From Opitutaceae bacterium (GTDB lineage Bacteria > Verrucomicrobiota > Verrucomicrobiae > Opitutales > Opitutaceae), in assembly GCA_031266495.1 (NCBI GenBank), contig JAISAX010000581.1, forward strand, positions 1 through 19,862: a stretch of 19,862 nt of DNA, given 5' to 3'. The notes under the pieces are model-generated. The model was not told the DNA's origin and searched no databases. It saw nothing but the letters and a program-made list of their open reading frames with translations. The translations under genes and the position numbers were made by a program. Shown one piece after another: positions 11,101-18,972 of the stretch; the stretch's first letter is position 1, and every line of letters begins with the position of its first letter.

Positions 11101-11867
11101 GGGGGGGGGGGACGGGGGGGAGGCGCCGTTGGCGATGGCGGTTGCGCCGGCGCTGGCGTTGGCGGCGTGTGGATATTCGCGGGCGGATTGTAGGAAGATT
11201 CCAGATACGAACGGACGACGGCCAGGGAGGCGTCGTCGAGCGCGCGGTCAAACACCAGCATCTCGGCAATGGCTCCGTCAAAATAGCCCGATCCCTGGCC
11301 GAGGATGGCGTCGCGCGGGAATTTCACCTTGTTCTTGTCCGTCCGGAACAGGACCTCCCCGTCCAGGCTGGCCAGCCAGCGCGCAGGGCTGCTGCTCGCC
11401 CGGTAAACATGCCATCGGGTGATGTCCGCCTCCGGCGTTTCCGGCGAGGGGGGCGCGAATTTGTGGACCGAAGCCGAACCGAAGGATTCGGCGAGAAGGC
11501 CTTTTTTGTCCGGAAAGCTTGAGGTGGATTTGCCGCCCCAGCGGAGCAGCCCGCGGGCGGATTTCGGGCGGGCGGCGGCGGCCCGGAGGACGACAATCAG
11601 GTCGCCTTCGGTCGCGCCGCGCATCACGTCGCCAAAGGCGAGCTGCTGCTTGCGCGCGGCGTCAAACGACACCGCGCGTCCGACGCCCAGGCTGCCGCTG
11701 CCGTCGCCGCCGCTGGTGCCGCCGGTGCCGGTAACGGCGCCGGCGACGGGGGCGGCGGTTTCGTTTTTGGCCGCGCCGGAAGCGCCGCGCCCGGCGGCGT
11801 CATGCCATCGCATGACAGGGCCGTCAGGCAAATCACCGGCGCGCAACCAGAGCCGGGCCGAACGCAT
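10959..11867 (-). CDS. Middle LamG segment of the giant surface protein, in a different frame
   Basis: This open frame reads as a second LamG/concanavalin-like module, parallel to the one encoded at 13,086-11,833: both carry a WL(D/R)A-type start, VMxGATEGxxxVVLRAA, an RW-GG-STS stretch, a W/FPDKKGxLAE(N/S)FGSA block and a LGQGSG...FDG.IAE end. Homologous-looking sequence begins upstream of the first ATG, right at the G12 tract (11,916-11,927), so that ATG is probably not a genuine start. After the LamG domain comes a Pro-rich linker, then the G11 tract (11,101-11,111). Past it this frame becomes Arg/Pro-rich and stops at 10,959, whereas the frame of the giant protein becomes meaningful. I read it as an internal exon-like piece of one gene, separated by a +1 and a -1 frame change. 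It could also be a decayed fragment. Confidence 0.75.
   Translation of the reverse strand: MRSARLWLRAGDLPDGPVMRWHDAAGRGASGAAKNETAAPVAGAVTGTGGTSGGDGSGSLGVGRAVSFDAARKQQLAFGDVMRGATEGDLIVVLRAAAARPKSARGLLRWGGKSTSSFPDKKGLLAESFGSASVHKFAPPSPETPEADITRWHVYRASSSPARWLASLDGEVLFRTDKNKVKFPRDAILGQGSGYFDGAIAEMLVFDRALDDASLAVVRSYLESSYNPPANIHTPPTPAPAQPPSPTAPPPRPPPPPPDPPRPPAGSKPPRTRCRGRPGSAHGFPARPGSSRPTPFAVRCGY
11101..11120 (+). repeat. G11-AC-G7 tract at a frame change
   Basis: Upstream the LamG module ends in one frame (TAPPPRPPP). Downstream the giant protein resumes in another (SGPSTPASGIEAAPD). Twelve or nine G instead of eleven would join them. Confidence 0.9.
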
Positions 11868-13086
11868 GACTTCCGCAAACGCCAGCGACGGCGACGCGGA
11901 TGCGGATGCGAGGGAGGGGGGGGGGGGAGGCGGGCCGGGTATAAATGGGGTTGCTCCACGCGCTGGCTTCGCCGCTGACGCTGACGGCCCGCACGCGCCA
12001 GGAATACGTGGCCGCCGGCGTCAACCCGGTTTCCAGGTGGCCGCGCGTCCGCGGCGCGGTTTTTTTCACGGTCGGGACCGTTCCGGGAGCGGGCTCCAGC
12101 CGGGCGCATTCGATTTCGTGGCGTACCCACGGCGAGACTACTCCGGACCATTTCAAGAACACCTCCGTGCCGCTCACCGTTCCTCCGCTCAGGCCGGCGG
12201 GCGCCGCCGGCGCGCCCTCCCCGCCAAGCCCGTGCCGCCGCCCGAGCCACTCCACGATTTCCTCCCGTGCTGTATCCGTCAATACATGCCGGAAGATGAT
12301 CACCTCCGCGATGTCGCCGTCAAAAAAGGCCGAACCCGAACCCTGCCCCAGCACGGGCGTTTTGGGGAAACGCACCTTGTTGTTCGCGAACGCGGCCTGC
12401 TCGCAACCGTTGAACCAGGCCCGCCATTGTCCGGCGCCGGCGGCCACATGATACACGTTCCATTGCGCAAGCGCGGCGACCGGCGCGGGGGGAGCGCCTG
12501 GCTTGCGCGCCGCCGCGCTGCCGAAGTTTTCCGCCAGTTGCCCTTTTTTGTCGGGCCACAGCGAGGTCGATGCCCCGCCCCAGCGCATCAGGCCGCGATT
12601 GGCGCGGGGCCTGGCCGAGGCCGCCCGCAACACGACAAACATCTCGCCTTCGGTTGCGCCGGCCATCACGTCGTCAAAAACAAGCACCTGCCGGCTGGCC
12701 GCCGAGAACCGCACCACGCGGCGGCCTCCGTTGTCATCCGTTTCCACGACACGAGGCATCTTTTCCGACTGAACCGACGGAAGGTTTTTTCTCGCCGCCA
12801 CCGGGTCGGCGGGCGCCCGCCCGGCATGGCCGTTGGCGCGCCGGTCCGCCCACACCGCCAGCGGCCCCGGCTCAAGCGTCGAGGCATCCAGCCACAGCGC
12901 GGCATCCCCGATCACCGCCGGCCCGGCGGCGGCGGCGGATGCGGCGGCGGCTTCCCCGTTCGCCGGAAAACCGCAGACAACCGCCAGAATCCACAGCGCG
13001 ATGCTCCGGAGGTGACTCCGGACTCCGGACCTTTGGACTCCGGTCTTTTCGACTTTCGATCTTCGATCTTGAATGTGTGTGCGCAT
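11833..13086 (-). CDS. N-terminal segment of the giant surface protein: signal peptide, LamG, FN3
   Basis: As read, this is a 417-residue secreted protein. A long basic leader (residues 1-30) precedes a hydrophobic stretch (IALWILAVVCGF, about 30-41) and an Ala-rich cleavage region. A LamG/concanavalin-like module spans about 50-265 and an FN3 domain about 275-370, ending in SNPIYTRP. Then comes a Pro run encoded by C12 (11,927-11,916), after which the remaining residues are an Arg/Val-rich tail with no domain character. The alternative frame after the tract gives a second LamG module, so 417 residues is probably a truncated product. ATG 13,086 is the only usual start in frame before the hydrophobic segment; no Shine-Dalgarno is visible. 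It lies 11 bp after the autotransporter stop, so coupling or co-transcription is likely. Confidence 0.85.
   Translation of the reverse strand: MRTHIQDRRSKVEKTGVQRSGVRSHLRSIALWILAVVCGFPANGEAAAASAAAAGPAVIGDAALWLDASTLEPGPLAVWADRRANGHAGRAPADPVAARKNLPSVQSEKMPRVVETDDNGGRRVVRFSAASRQVLVFDDVMAGATEGEMFVVLRAASARPRANRGLMRWGGASTSLWPDKKGQLAENFGSAAARKPGAPPAPVAALAQWNVYHVAAGAGQWRAWFNGCEQAAFANNKVRFPKTPVLGQGSGSAFFDGDIAEVIIFRHVLTDTAREEIVEWLGRRHGLGGEGAPAAPAGLSGGTVSGTEVFLKWSGVVSPWVRHEIECARLEPAPGTVPTVKKTAPRTRGHLETGLTPAATYSWRVRAVSVSGEASAWSNPIYTRPASPPPLPRIRIRVAVAGVCGSHAFGPALVARR
11912..11927 (+). repeat. G3-A-G12 tract at a frame change
   Basis: Upstream the FN3 domain ends YTRPAS; downstream the LamG module resumes in another frame (PSLASASASPS). 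Eleven or fourteen G instead of twelve would join them. Confidence 0.9.
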
Positions 13087-13097
13087 GTCAGGGAATG

Positions 13098-14921
13098 TCA
13101 GAAAACCAGCCGGTAGCCGACGTTCAGACGGCAGGGTTGCGTGTAGTTGTCCCCGCGGACAGTTTCGATGTCGGCGTGCAACTGGCCGGATTTCCCCGCC
13201 GGGAAAATGACGCCCGCGCCGATCACCCCGCGAAGACCGTCCGTATCGGGCCGGAAATTTTCACCGGAGAACCGGACGCGGCCGCCGGCACTGATTTGCT
13301 CGACGACGCCCAGGCGCAGGTAAGGTTCCCAGGCGCGGGTGCGCGTTGTCGCCGACGCGGCCCGTATCGTGCGGCCGATGCGCAGGTTCCCGGCAAATTG
13401 CACGACATCCGCGTCGCCGGTCTCCACGCGCAGTTGCCGGTCGGTGACATAATCCTTTCCCCACGTGTGCGCCCACGCGACCTGCGCGCCCGGCTCCACG
13501 AACCAGCCGCCGGAGCCAAGCGCCACCTTGCGCCCGGCCTCAAGCGAGAGTCCCGCGCTCCATGTGGAATAATCGGCCCCGTCGCGAACGCCGCCGCCTC
13601 CTCCTCCTCCTCCGGCACGGCCGGTCACCGTGTAGTCGTTGTCAAAATACCCCACCCTGGCCACGGCGTCGGCAAACCAGCCGTCCTCGCGCAGCCAGGT
13701 TCCGTAAACCCCCGCGTAAAGGGCGTCCGTGCCGCCATCCCCGCCCCGCAAGTCGCGGCTCGCATGAAAATATCCCCCGAAAACTCCCGCCACCAGCAAC
13801 CGGCCCGGCTCAGCCCGCAAGGCGCGATCCGCCCCGATGTCGAAACCGCCGATGTATTCGCTGAATCCGGACGCACTGCCGCCGACGCCTCCGGCTCCGC
13901 CGTTTCCGGTTTTCCCGAAACCGTCCGCCTTCGTTTTTCCCGCGTAACCGCGTATCCACAAATCCATGTCTCTTTCGTGATTCGCATCGCGGCCTCCGGC
14001 GCGGCTCCCGTCGCGGCCTTCCCGGGCTTCGGCGACTCCGGAGGCGGCGGCGGTATCAGTGGCGGTGGCAGAGGCGGTGGCGGGGCCGTCGAGACGCAGG
14101 TCGCCCATCCGTTTGAGCAGGCTGTCGAGCTGCGCGAACCAGCCGAGGGACGCCGCGCCCGCCGTATCGAGAATCGCATTGCCCAGCGGACTCAGCCCGG
14201 TGAAAACCAGCGTCCATCCGACGGCGCTCTCCCGCGTATCAAAATGCCAGGGACCGGCGTCCACGCCTCCGGAAAAATCCGCAGACGGGCTTCGTGTTCC
14301 CTCCGCCAGCACGATGTCGAACGTCGTGCGCCGCGACACATCGGAGTTCCCCGTGTGCGCCAGCGTGAGCCGGTGCTGGCCGGCTGCATTGCCCGCGATT
14401 GCAATCCGGTCTCCTTCCGCAACCGGACCGGACATATCGACATCCATCCGGAAAACACTGCTCCCCGCCGAGGCGCTCAGCCCGCCGGCGATTTCCAGAC
14501 GGACAAACGCAACCCGTCCGGAATCCGTTCCCGTGGTTGTCCGGGCGGCGGTTTCGTCGCCGAATATCCACGTGCCTCCGTTGTCCAGTATCCCGATCCG
14601 GCGTACGGACGCCGCGTTCGCACCGCCGCTGTCGCCGTCGCCGAGAATCATGGTGCCGTGATTGGTCACCGGCCCGTCCACATCGCCTCCGAGCGTCAGC
14701 GTCCCCGAATCCCGGTTGAACACCAGCCCCGTGATCTTTCCCGTGCTCATGATCCCCGCGTTGTCCACATCCGCGTTCACATCCCCCGTCGTTATCTGTC
14801 CGCCCTCCGGATTGGTCAGGGCAGCCGCGCTCGACAAACTGCCTGCCGCCAAACCCGCAATCCATATACTGTGCGCTCCGGCAAACATGGCCCGCAAAAC
14901 GCATTTTCGAGGGAGAATCAT
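13098..14921 (-). CDS. Autotransporter with outer-membrane beta-barrel
   Basis: The 607-residue protein fits a type V secretion autotransporter. It has an N-terminal signal peptide (hydrophobic core about residues 12-34, ending SSAAA) and a short passenger (about 35-290) with Gly/Asn/Asp-rich repeats such as DNAGIMSTGKITG and a pertactin-like segment (IAIAGNAAGQHRLTLAHTG). After a Thr/Ala/Gly linker comes a C-terminal barrel (about 325-607) with alternating strands (WFADAVARVGYFDNDY, WFVEPGAQVAWAHTWG, WEPYLRLGVVEQ) and a terminal Phe, the usual outer-membrane insertion signal. One barrel loop holds nine Gly from GGA/GGC triplets (around 13,590-13,615). The passenger is short for the family, so it is probably an adhesin or an uncleaved surface protein; no protease motif is visible. 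ATG 14,921 is assumed; Met12 (14,888) would also leave a good signal peptide. The giant gene follows after 11 bp. Confidence 0.9.
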   Translation of the reverse strand: MILPRKCVLRAMFAGAHSIWIAGLAAGSLSSAAALTNPEGGQITTGDVNADVDNAGIMSTGKITGLVFNRDSGTLTLGGDVDGPVTNHGTMILGDGDSGGANAASVRRIGILDNGGTWIFGDETAARTTTGTDSGRVAFVRLEIAGGLSASAGSSVFRMDVDMSGPVAEGDRIAIAGNAAGQHRLTLAHTGNSDVSRRTTFDIVLAEGTRSPSADFSGGVDAGPWHFDTRESAVGWTLVFTGLSPLGNAILDTAGAASLGWFAQLDSLLKRMGDLRLDGPATASATATDTAAASGVAEAREGRDGSRAGGRDANHERDMDLWIRGYAGKTKADGFGKTGNGGAGGVGGSASGFSEYIGGFDIGADRALRAEPGRLLVAGVFGGYFHASRDLRGGDGGTDALYAGVYGTWLREDGWFADAVARVGYFDNDYTVTGRAGGGGGGGGVRDGADYSTWSAGLSLEAGRKVALGSGGWFVEPGAQVAWAHTWGKDYVTDRQLRVETGDADVVQFAGNLRIGRTIRAASATTRTRAWEPYLRLGVVEQISAGGRVRFSGENFRPDTDGLRGVIGAGVIFPAGKSGQLHADIETVRGDNYTQPCRLNVGYRLVF

Positions 14922-15011
14922 ATGCGTTCATGCCTGCTGCCAGTTGCTCAGCGTATGTCAATGGCATTATGCAAAACATATGAAAAACGGGCGCATCTCA
15001 AAAACCGGACA

Positions 15012-15020
15012 GGGGGGGGG
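15012..15020 (+). repeat. Intergenic G9 tract
   Basis: It lies about 90 bp upstream of the autotransporter start and directly abuts the TTAAGAA tandem repeat. A position near a promoter could let length changes alter transcription, but no promoter is confidently visible. Confidence 0.9.
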
Positions 15021-15023
15021 AAA

Positions 15024-15051
15024 TTAAGAATTAAAAATTAAGAATTAAGAA
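15024..15051 (+). repeat. 7-bp tandem repeat TTAAGAA, four copies
   Basis: There are four consecutive units with one G-to-A change in unit 2. This AT-only block stands out in a GC-rich spacer and lies between the two intergenic G9 tracts. Confidence 0.9.
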
Positions 15052-15065
15052 TCGGAAGTAACGCA

Positions 15066-15074
15066 GGGGGGGGG
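15066..15074 (+). repeat. Intergenic G9 tract beside inverted-repeat module A
   Basis: The tract begins at the last base of a GAAGTAACGCAG copy and ends 6 bp before the left arm of the inverted repeat at 15,081. Confidence 0.9.
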
Positions 15075-15080
15075 AAGCCG

Positions 15081-15254
15081 GAGCTGGGAGCGGCGGCATT
15101 CTTGCCGCTGCGACGACGCGAAGCGTCGCCGGGCTGAACGGCGGAGTGGTGAAGAGGCGCGGAGGCGAGGCGTGGAGAGGCAAGGGGCGGAGAGGCACTT
15201 GGCGAGGCGCTTCGCGCTTCGTCGCAGCGGCAGGAATGCCGCCGCTCCCAGCTC
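15081..15254. repeat. Inverted-repeat module A (36-bp arms, 35/36 match)
   Basis: The left arm, 15,081-15,116, begins GAGCTGGGAGCGGCGGCATT. It pairs with the right arm, 15,219-15,254, with a single mismatch. The 102-bp centre is GC-rich and has no coding character. No transposase is present, so it could be a non-autonomous palindromic element. Confidence 0.85.
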
Positions 15255-15261
15255 CGCGTAT

Positions 15262-15275
15262 GATGTTACGCAGAC
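15262..15275 (+). repeat. 14-bp boundary repeat GATGTTACGCAGAC
   Basis: It separates modules A and B. An exact inverted copy occurs at 15,447-15,460 and a degenerate direct copy (10/12) at 15,055-15,066. Confidence 0.85.
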
Positions 15276-15277
15276 AG

Positions 15278-15426
15278 CCGGTCCGGGGAGCGCACGCGTC
15301 TCGCGTGCCGGCTTGGGCGTCTCGCCCAAGCCCTGGCTGACGGTCCGATCCGGTCCGGTCCGCCCCGAACCGTGTTCGGCGAGACGCCGAACACAGCACG
15401 CGAGACGCGTGCTCTCCCCGGACCGG
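15278..15426. repeat. Inverted-repeat module B with two nested hairpins
   Basis: Outer arms of 30 bp (15,278-15,307 and 15,397-15,426) match at 29/30. Inside are two perfect hairpins: 9-bp stem GCTTGGGCG with loop TCT (15,311-15,331) and 10-bp stem GTGTTCGGCG with loop AGA (15,372-15,394). It lies 68 bp past the stop of the propeller gene and may protect or end its mRNA, although there is no T run for a classical terminator. Confidence 0.88.
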
Positions 15427-15446
15427 ATCGGCATCAAAATACCCTC

Positions 15447-15460
15447 GTCTGCGTAACATC
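15447..15460 (-). repeat. Inverted copy of the 14-bp boundary repeat
   Basis: GTCTGCGTAACATC is the exact reverse complement of 15,262-15,275. The pair brackets module B like terminal inverted repeats. Confidence 0.85.
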
Positions 15461-15493
15461 AGTTATACAAACGAAGCCCCCGCGGGCTCTGGT

Positions 15494-18400
15494 TCACTCG
15501 AACCGGAACTCGCCCCATAAGGCAGGGGTGAGCATGGCTTCGGAGGGAAGATCGGATGTTATGGCGGCGCCCTTGTTGCTCCAATAAATGCGGGCATTGG
15601 TTTGCATGCCGTTGCCCCGCAGGATGCCAATATCACCCCGGATCGACATGCCGGAACGTGGTGCAAGACCGAGCAAATCAAGCGGAATGGATACCTCAAA
15701 ATCCCCCTTTCCCGAAGTGGCAAATTCGATACGGGCGCTCGCGTCTTCAACCTTGTCGAAATAAACCGTGCGCCAGGGCGAAGCGAATGGCACGCGCTGA
15801 TTTGCCGGCATGCCGGGTACAACGGCCCGATACAGAAGGGCGAGCGGCTTGCCGTTGACCACTGTAACCAGCAACCGCAGGTCACCCGCCACAGGCTCGT
15901 TGTGGACAGCAGCGGGAACGGCGGCGACGGCAGGAGCAGCGGTGGCGAGAGGGGCGGCGGCGACGGGAGCGGCGGGGACGGCGGCGGCGGGAGGGGGGGG
16001 CCCGATGCTCCGATCATGAGATCAAGCGCACCTCCTGTTTTGAAAGGAGCGACAGGGTCTCCGGAGTTTTGTAACAAATGGGGCAGTCCCGTGCGCCAGA
16101 CGGCATAGAGACGTCCTCCGGAAACAGCGAGCGCTCCCGTGACATCAAATGGTCTGCTGTCGGAATTGAAATAGGCGGCGACTCCACTCTTGTCGATGTC
16201 CGCCCAGGACGAACCTGCCCAGTCATCCGGATTGCCATCAACGACTGGCGGGGTTTCCCGGATACGCACCTCAAGCGTCCGGCTTCCCCGCCCCTGCCCC
16301 CGTTCTTGCGTTTGCCATTCGGCGCAAGCGGCGAGTTGCTCCGCGGTGAGCGCAAGGGGCATGGCCGGAAGGCGTTTTATCGTATCCAGACCGTCGATGC
16401 GCACGATGCTGGTGCGGTTTCCGTCAACAATGTACACCTGCCCGTCGTCAGCGCGCGTGATCGTGGGCCAGAAGTTTTCGTCGTTGAGGGAAAGGTCGCC
16501 GAGGTCGGCGTCGCGCTCGGCCCGCGGCATGGCCCAGGGTTTGCCGACTCGCATGTCCTGAAAAAGCGTGGCCACAAAAAGGCCGTCGGTGGTGAACAGA
16601 TACAGATTGCCGTGATTGCCGTTGATCGCCCAGAGCTGGCCGGCATCGCCCGTGCCGCCGGGTTGATCAAATGGCATCCCGAGCAGACGCGTCGCTCCGA
16701 TGATCTGGCCGGGAACGGAAGGGCGAGGCGCCTCGTGACTGGCGTGCAGGCCGGGCCAGAGATCGGGATAACTCCAGCGCGCTCCGCCGCCGCCATCCCT
16801 GAAGCCGCAAAGCGATTCGGCGGCAAAGGGTCCTGCGCCCAGCGTGAGGACGTTCCAGCCATCGCGTCCCGTGATCAACTGGTCGCCGCCCGTGCTGGCG
16901 GGTGCTTTGACTTCGGATACAAGGACGGCGGGCGCATCCATGTCGTAACGCGGCACGCCTTGCGGCGTAAACCCGACGGGAGAAAAACGCACGGCGTTGC
17001 CGCGATAGCGCGCAACGGAGAATGCCAGGTCATCCCCCACCGTGACACCGCCGGAATCGGAGTGGCTCATGACAACTTCGTCCGGTTGCACGAGTCCATC
17101 GAAGTCGAGGTCCGACCAGATAAAAAACGTGTTGTGGCGTCCGCCATCGCGCCACGGTTCGGTGATGGCAAGGTTGGCTCCGGGCGGCGCGAGTTTGCGG
17201 AACTCCGGTCGCATGAGCGCCTGCCAGCCGTTGGCCGAACCAATGCCGGCGACTGGCCGCAACACGCCATCGCGCTCCACAAACAGGAATATCGTGCGCG
17301 AGCCTTGCGTGGGCGAATTGTTCCAGGCGTTGGTGAAGTAGCGTCGTCCGCCGTGATAGAGCGCGGTCTCCGGGGCATGTCCGGTAAAGGTGCCGGAGTG
17401 GAGGTCGAGTTTTTGCGGGTCGTGACGATAAAGCACGCGGGTGAGTCGCGAGGCGCCGGTCTTCCAGTCGAGGCTGAACTCGAGCGTGCCATGCCAGTCG
17501 TCGGCGTAGTAGAAGCGGGATTTGTCGCGCGGGTCCAGAGAACCGCCGCCAGCGTATTTGCCCGGACCGTACAAGGCGTTGACGGGACGCCCGTCGAGCG
17601 TCCACACGCTCACGCGCTTGGGCAGATAATCGTGCTCGGTCACCCAGAGATGGTCACGGGAGTCGATGGCAAGCCCGAAGGGGTGATTCATGCGAAGCGG
17701 ATCATAGGGACCGGCGCCTGGCACGCCGGGCTTGCCAATGCGGCGGAGCGGCGTGCCGTCCGGCTTGAACACCTTGACGCAGTGGCTGGCGCCATGATCG
17801 CTCACGTAGATGTTGCCCGCGGAATCAAGGGCGATCTGGCGCGGATCATCAAGCAGTCCGGATGCGACAAGTGTAACCGGTTTTCCAATACGAAGGGGAC
17901 CGGATGCCGGGGTTGCCGGACGGTCGAATCGCAGGAGCTTGCCGCCGGAGAGGGCGAGAAGACGGCTTTCCTTGTCGAAAGCCAGACCGCGCGGAGCGGC
18001 AAGCGGGACGGAGCCGGAAAGTGCTCTGGCCCTGGCATCAATGAAGAGCAGCTCCCCCCGCCGGGGCAGGCTGACAATGACAGTGCCGTTGCGCGCGGCC
18101 ATGCCGCCGATCTCGCCCTCGGCCGCATGGGGGCCGCTCTCGCGCGGGATTTCGACGGTGGTATCGGTATCGAAAGTATGGAGACAGATGGAGGCGTCCT
18201 TGCCGGAAGGAGTGAGTGCCGTGAGACGCAGGTCCGCCTTGCGTGGTCCCGCGGACCAGACCGAGGCGGCATAGAGGACATGATTCCCGAGTGCGTAGGC
18301 GCCGGCGTCACGCGCCATGTAGGGAGCGCCTGTCCAGTTGCCTCCGATCCATGTGCGCCCGCCTCGCTTGCGTCCGTCGAGATCCACCCAGGCAATGCCA

Positions 18401-18939
18401 TCGCGATTCTCGCTCACATAACTGCCAAGATAAACGAGAGGCTGGCCGCCGGGAGCCTTGTCGGCGGGAACAAAGCAGGCGGCCTGCGGTGGAGTGTGGT
18501 TGGAGAGCCATGCGCCGGTGCCGTCGGGCGTGGGCCATGCCGGATTTCCGGAACTATAGACGGAAAATTCGTAGCGTGGCGTGATGGCTCCGCGCGCCAG
18601 GCCGCGCACCGTGTAGTTGCCCGGCATTACATAGCGGGCGGGGATGCGGTAAACTCCATGCCGGGCGGCATCGGTATCCCGCCCCAGGTCATCCGTGCCA
18701 TCCCACCATGCGGTGTTGTTCCCGGCCTCGAACCAGGTTTCGGAAACAAGGTTGCGCACGCGCACCCCGTTGGCGTCCTCAATGACAAGCGTGACATATC
18801 CCGCCTTTTCGAGGCGAAACGGTATGGGAACCGGCGGCGGTGGCAATTGGGCTGAAAGAGTAAACGCGGCAGAAAAGATTGCCGCGTTTATCAAGCCAGA
18901 TGAAACTGGTGTTTTGAGAAAATACCTGATGAAGAACAT
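15494..18939 (-). CDS. Secreted FlgD-Ig/NHL-propeller/CBM9-like protein, frame broken at a C8 tract
   Basis: Signal peptide at residues 1-31 (LINAAIFSAAFTLSA), then an FlgD-Ig-like domain (about 42-115: TLVIEDANGVRVRNLV...WWDGTDDLGR). A beta-propeller with NHL-like blades follows (QIALDSAGNIYVSDHG, HPFGLAIDSRDHLWVTEHD). The C-terminal DOMON/CBM9-like domain starts near residue 915 (PVVDGNPDDWAGSSWADI). From ATG 18,939 the frame runs intact to GGALDLMIGASG, then meets C8 (16,000-15,993) and becomes Pro/Ser/Leu-rich, stopping at 15,559. The CBM9-like domain resumes in another frame (AGDLRLLVTVVNGKPLALLY...WGEFRFE) and stops at 15,494. One more C would give a continuous protein of about 1,148 residues. 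An Ala/Pro-rich stretch of roughly 30 residues (15,992-15,893) fills a loop that is short in relatives as I remember them. The role is probably extracellular glycan or polymer binding; no catalytic motif was seen. It lies 33 bp after the PEP-CTERM gene. Confidence 0.88.
15993..16000 (+). repeat. G8 tract at a frame change in the propeller gene
   Basis: It splits the CBM9-like domain: MIGASG lies before it and the rest of the domain after it in another frame. Nine G would restore one frame. Confidence 0.9.
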
Positions 18940-18972
18940 GTTTTTCAGCTCACAGGAGGGTGGCCGGAGAAG

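Larger units (their letters stand above)
14922..15493. other. Intergenic spacer built of repeats
   Basis: This 572-bp stretch between the autotransporter and the propeller gene has no credible coding sequence. It holds two G9 tracts, a 7-bp tandem repeat and the two inverted-repeat modules listed separately. About 90 bp remain upstream of the autotransporter start for its promoter and leader. Confidence 0.85.

Noticed and set aside
1639..11193. Very long + strand open frames (about 680, 1,020 and 500 codons at 1,639-3,675, 3,736-6,810 and 9,691-11,193)
   Set aside because: They are Gly/Val/Arg-rich, lack any domain, and lie opposite clear PKD, vWA, LamG and RHS coding sequence. Long antisense frames are expected from GC-rich codon use.
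14950..14975. Possible sigma-70 promoter for the autotransporter (TTGACA at 14,961-14,956, minus)
   Set aside because: No acceptable -10 box at 16-18 bp spacing; the following bases are GC-rich.
15278..15426. Rho-independent terminator after the propeller gene
   Set aside because: Strong hairpins exist but no T run follows on the minus strand, so I keep it as a repeat element only.
15031..15459. Small open frames over the spacer (both strands)
   Set aside because: They are translations of the inverted-repeat modules, with mirrored peptides on the two strands, and have no coding signature.
11419..18855. Long + strand open frames at 11,419-13,116, 12,570-15,041 and 16,078-18,855
   Set aside because: They oppose the LamG, autotransporter and propeller genes, run across gene boundaries and show no recognisable fold or signal peptide.
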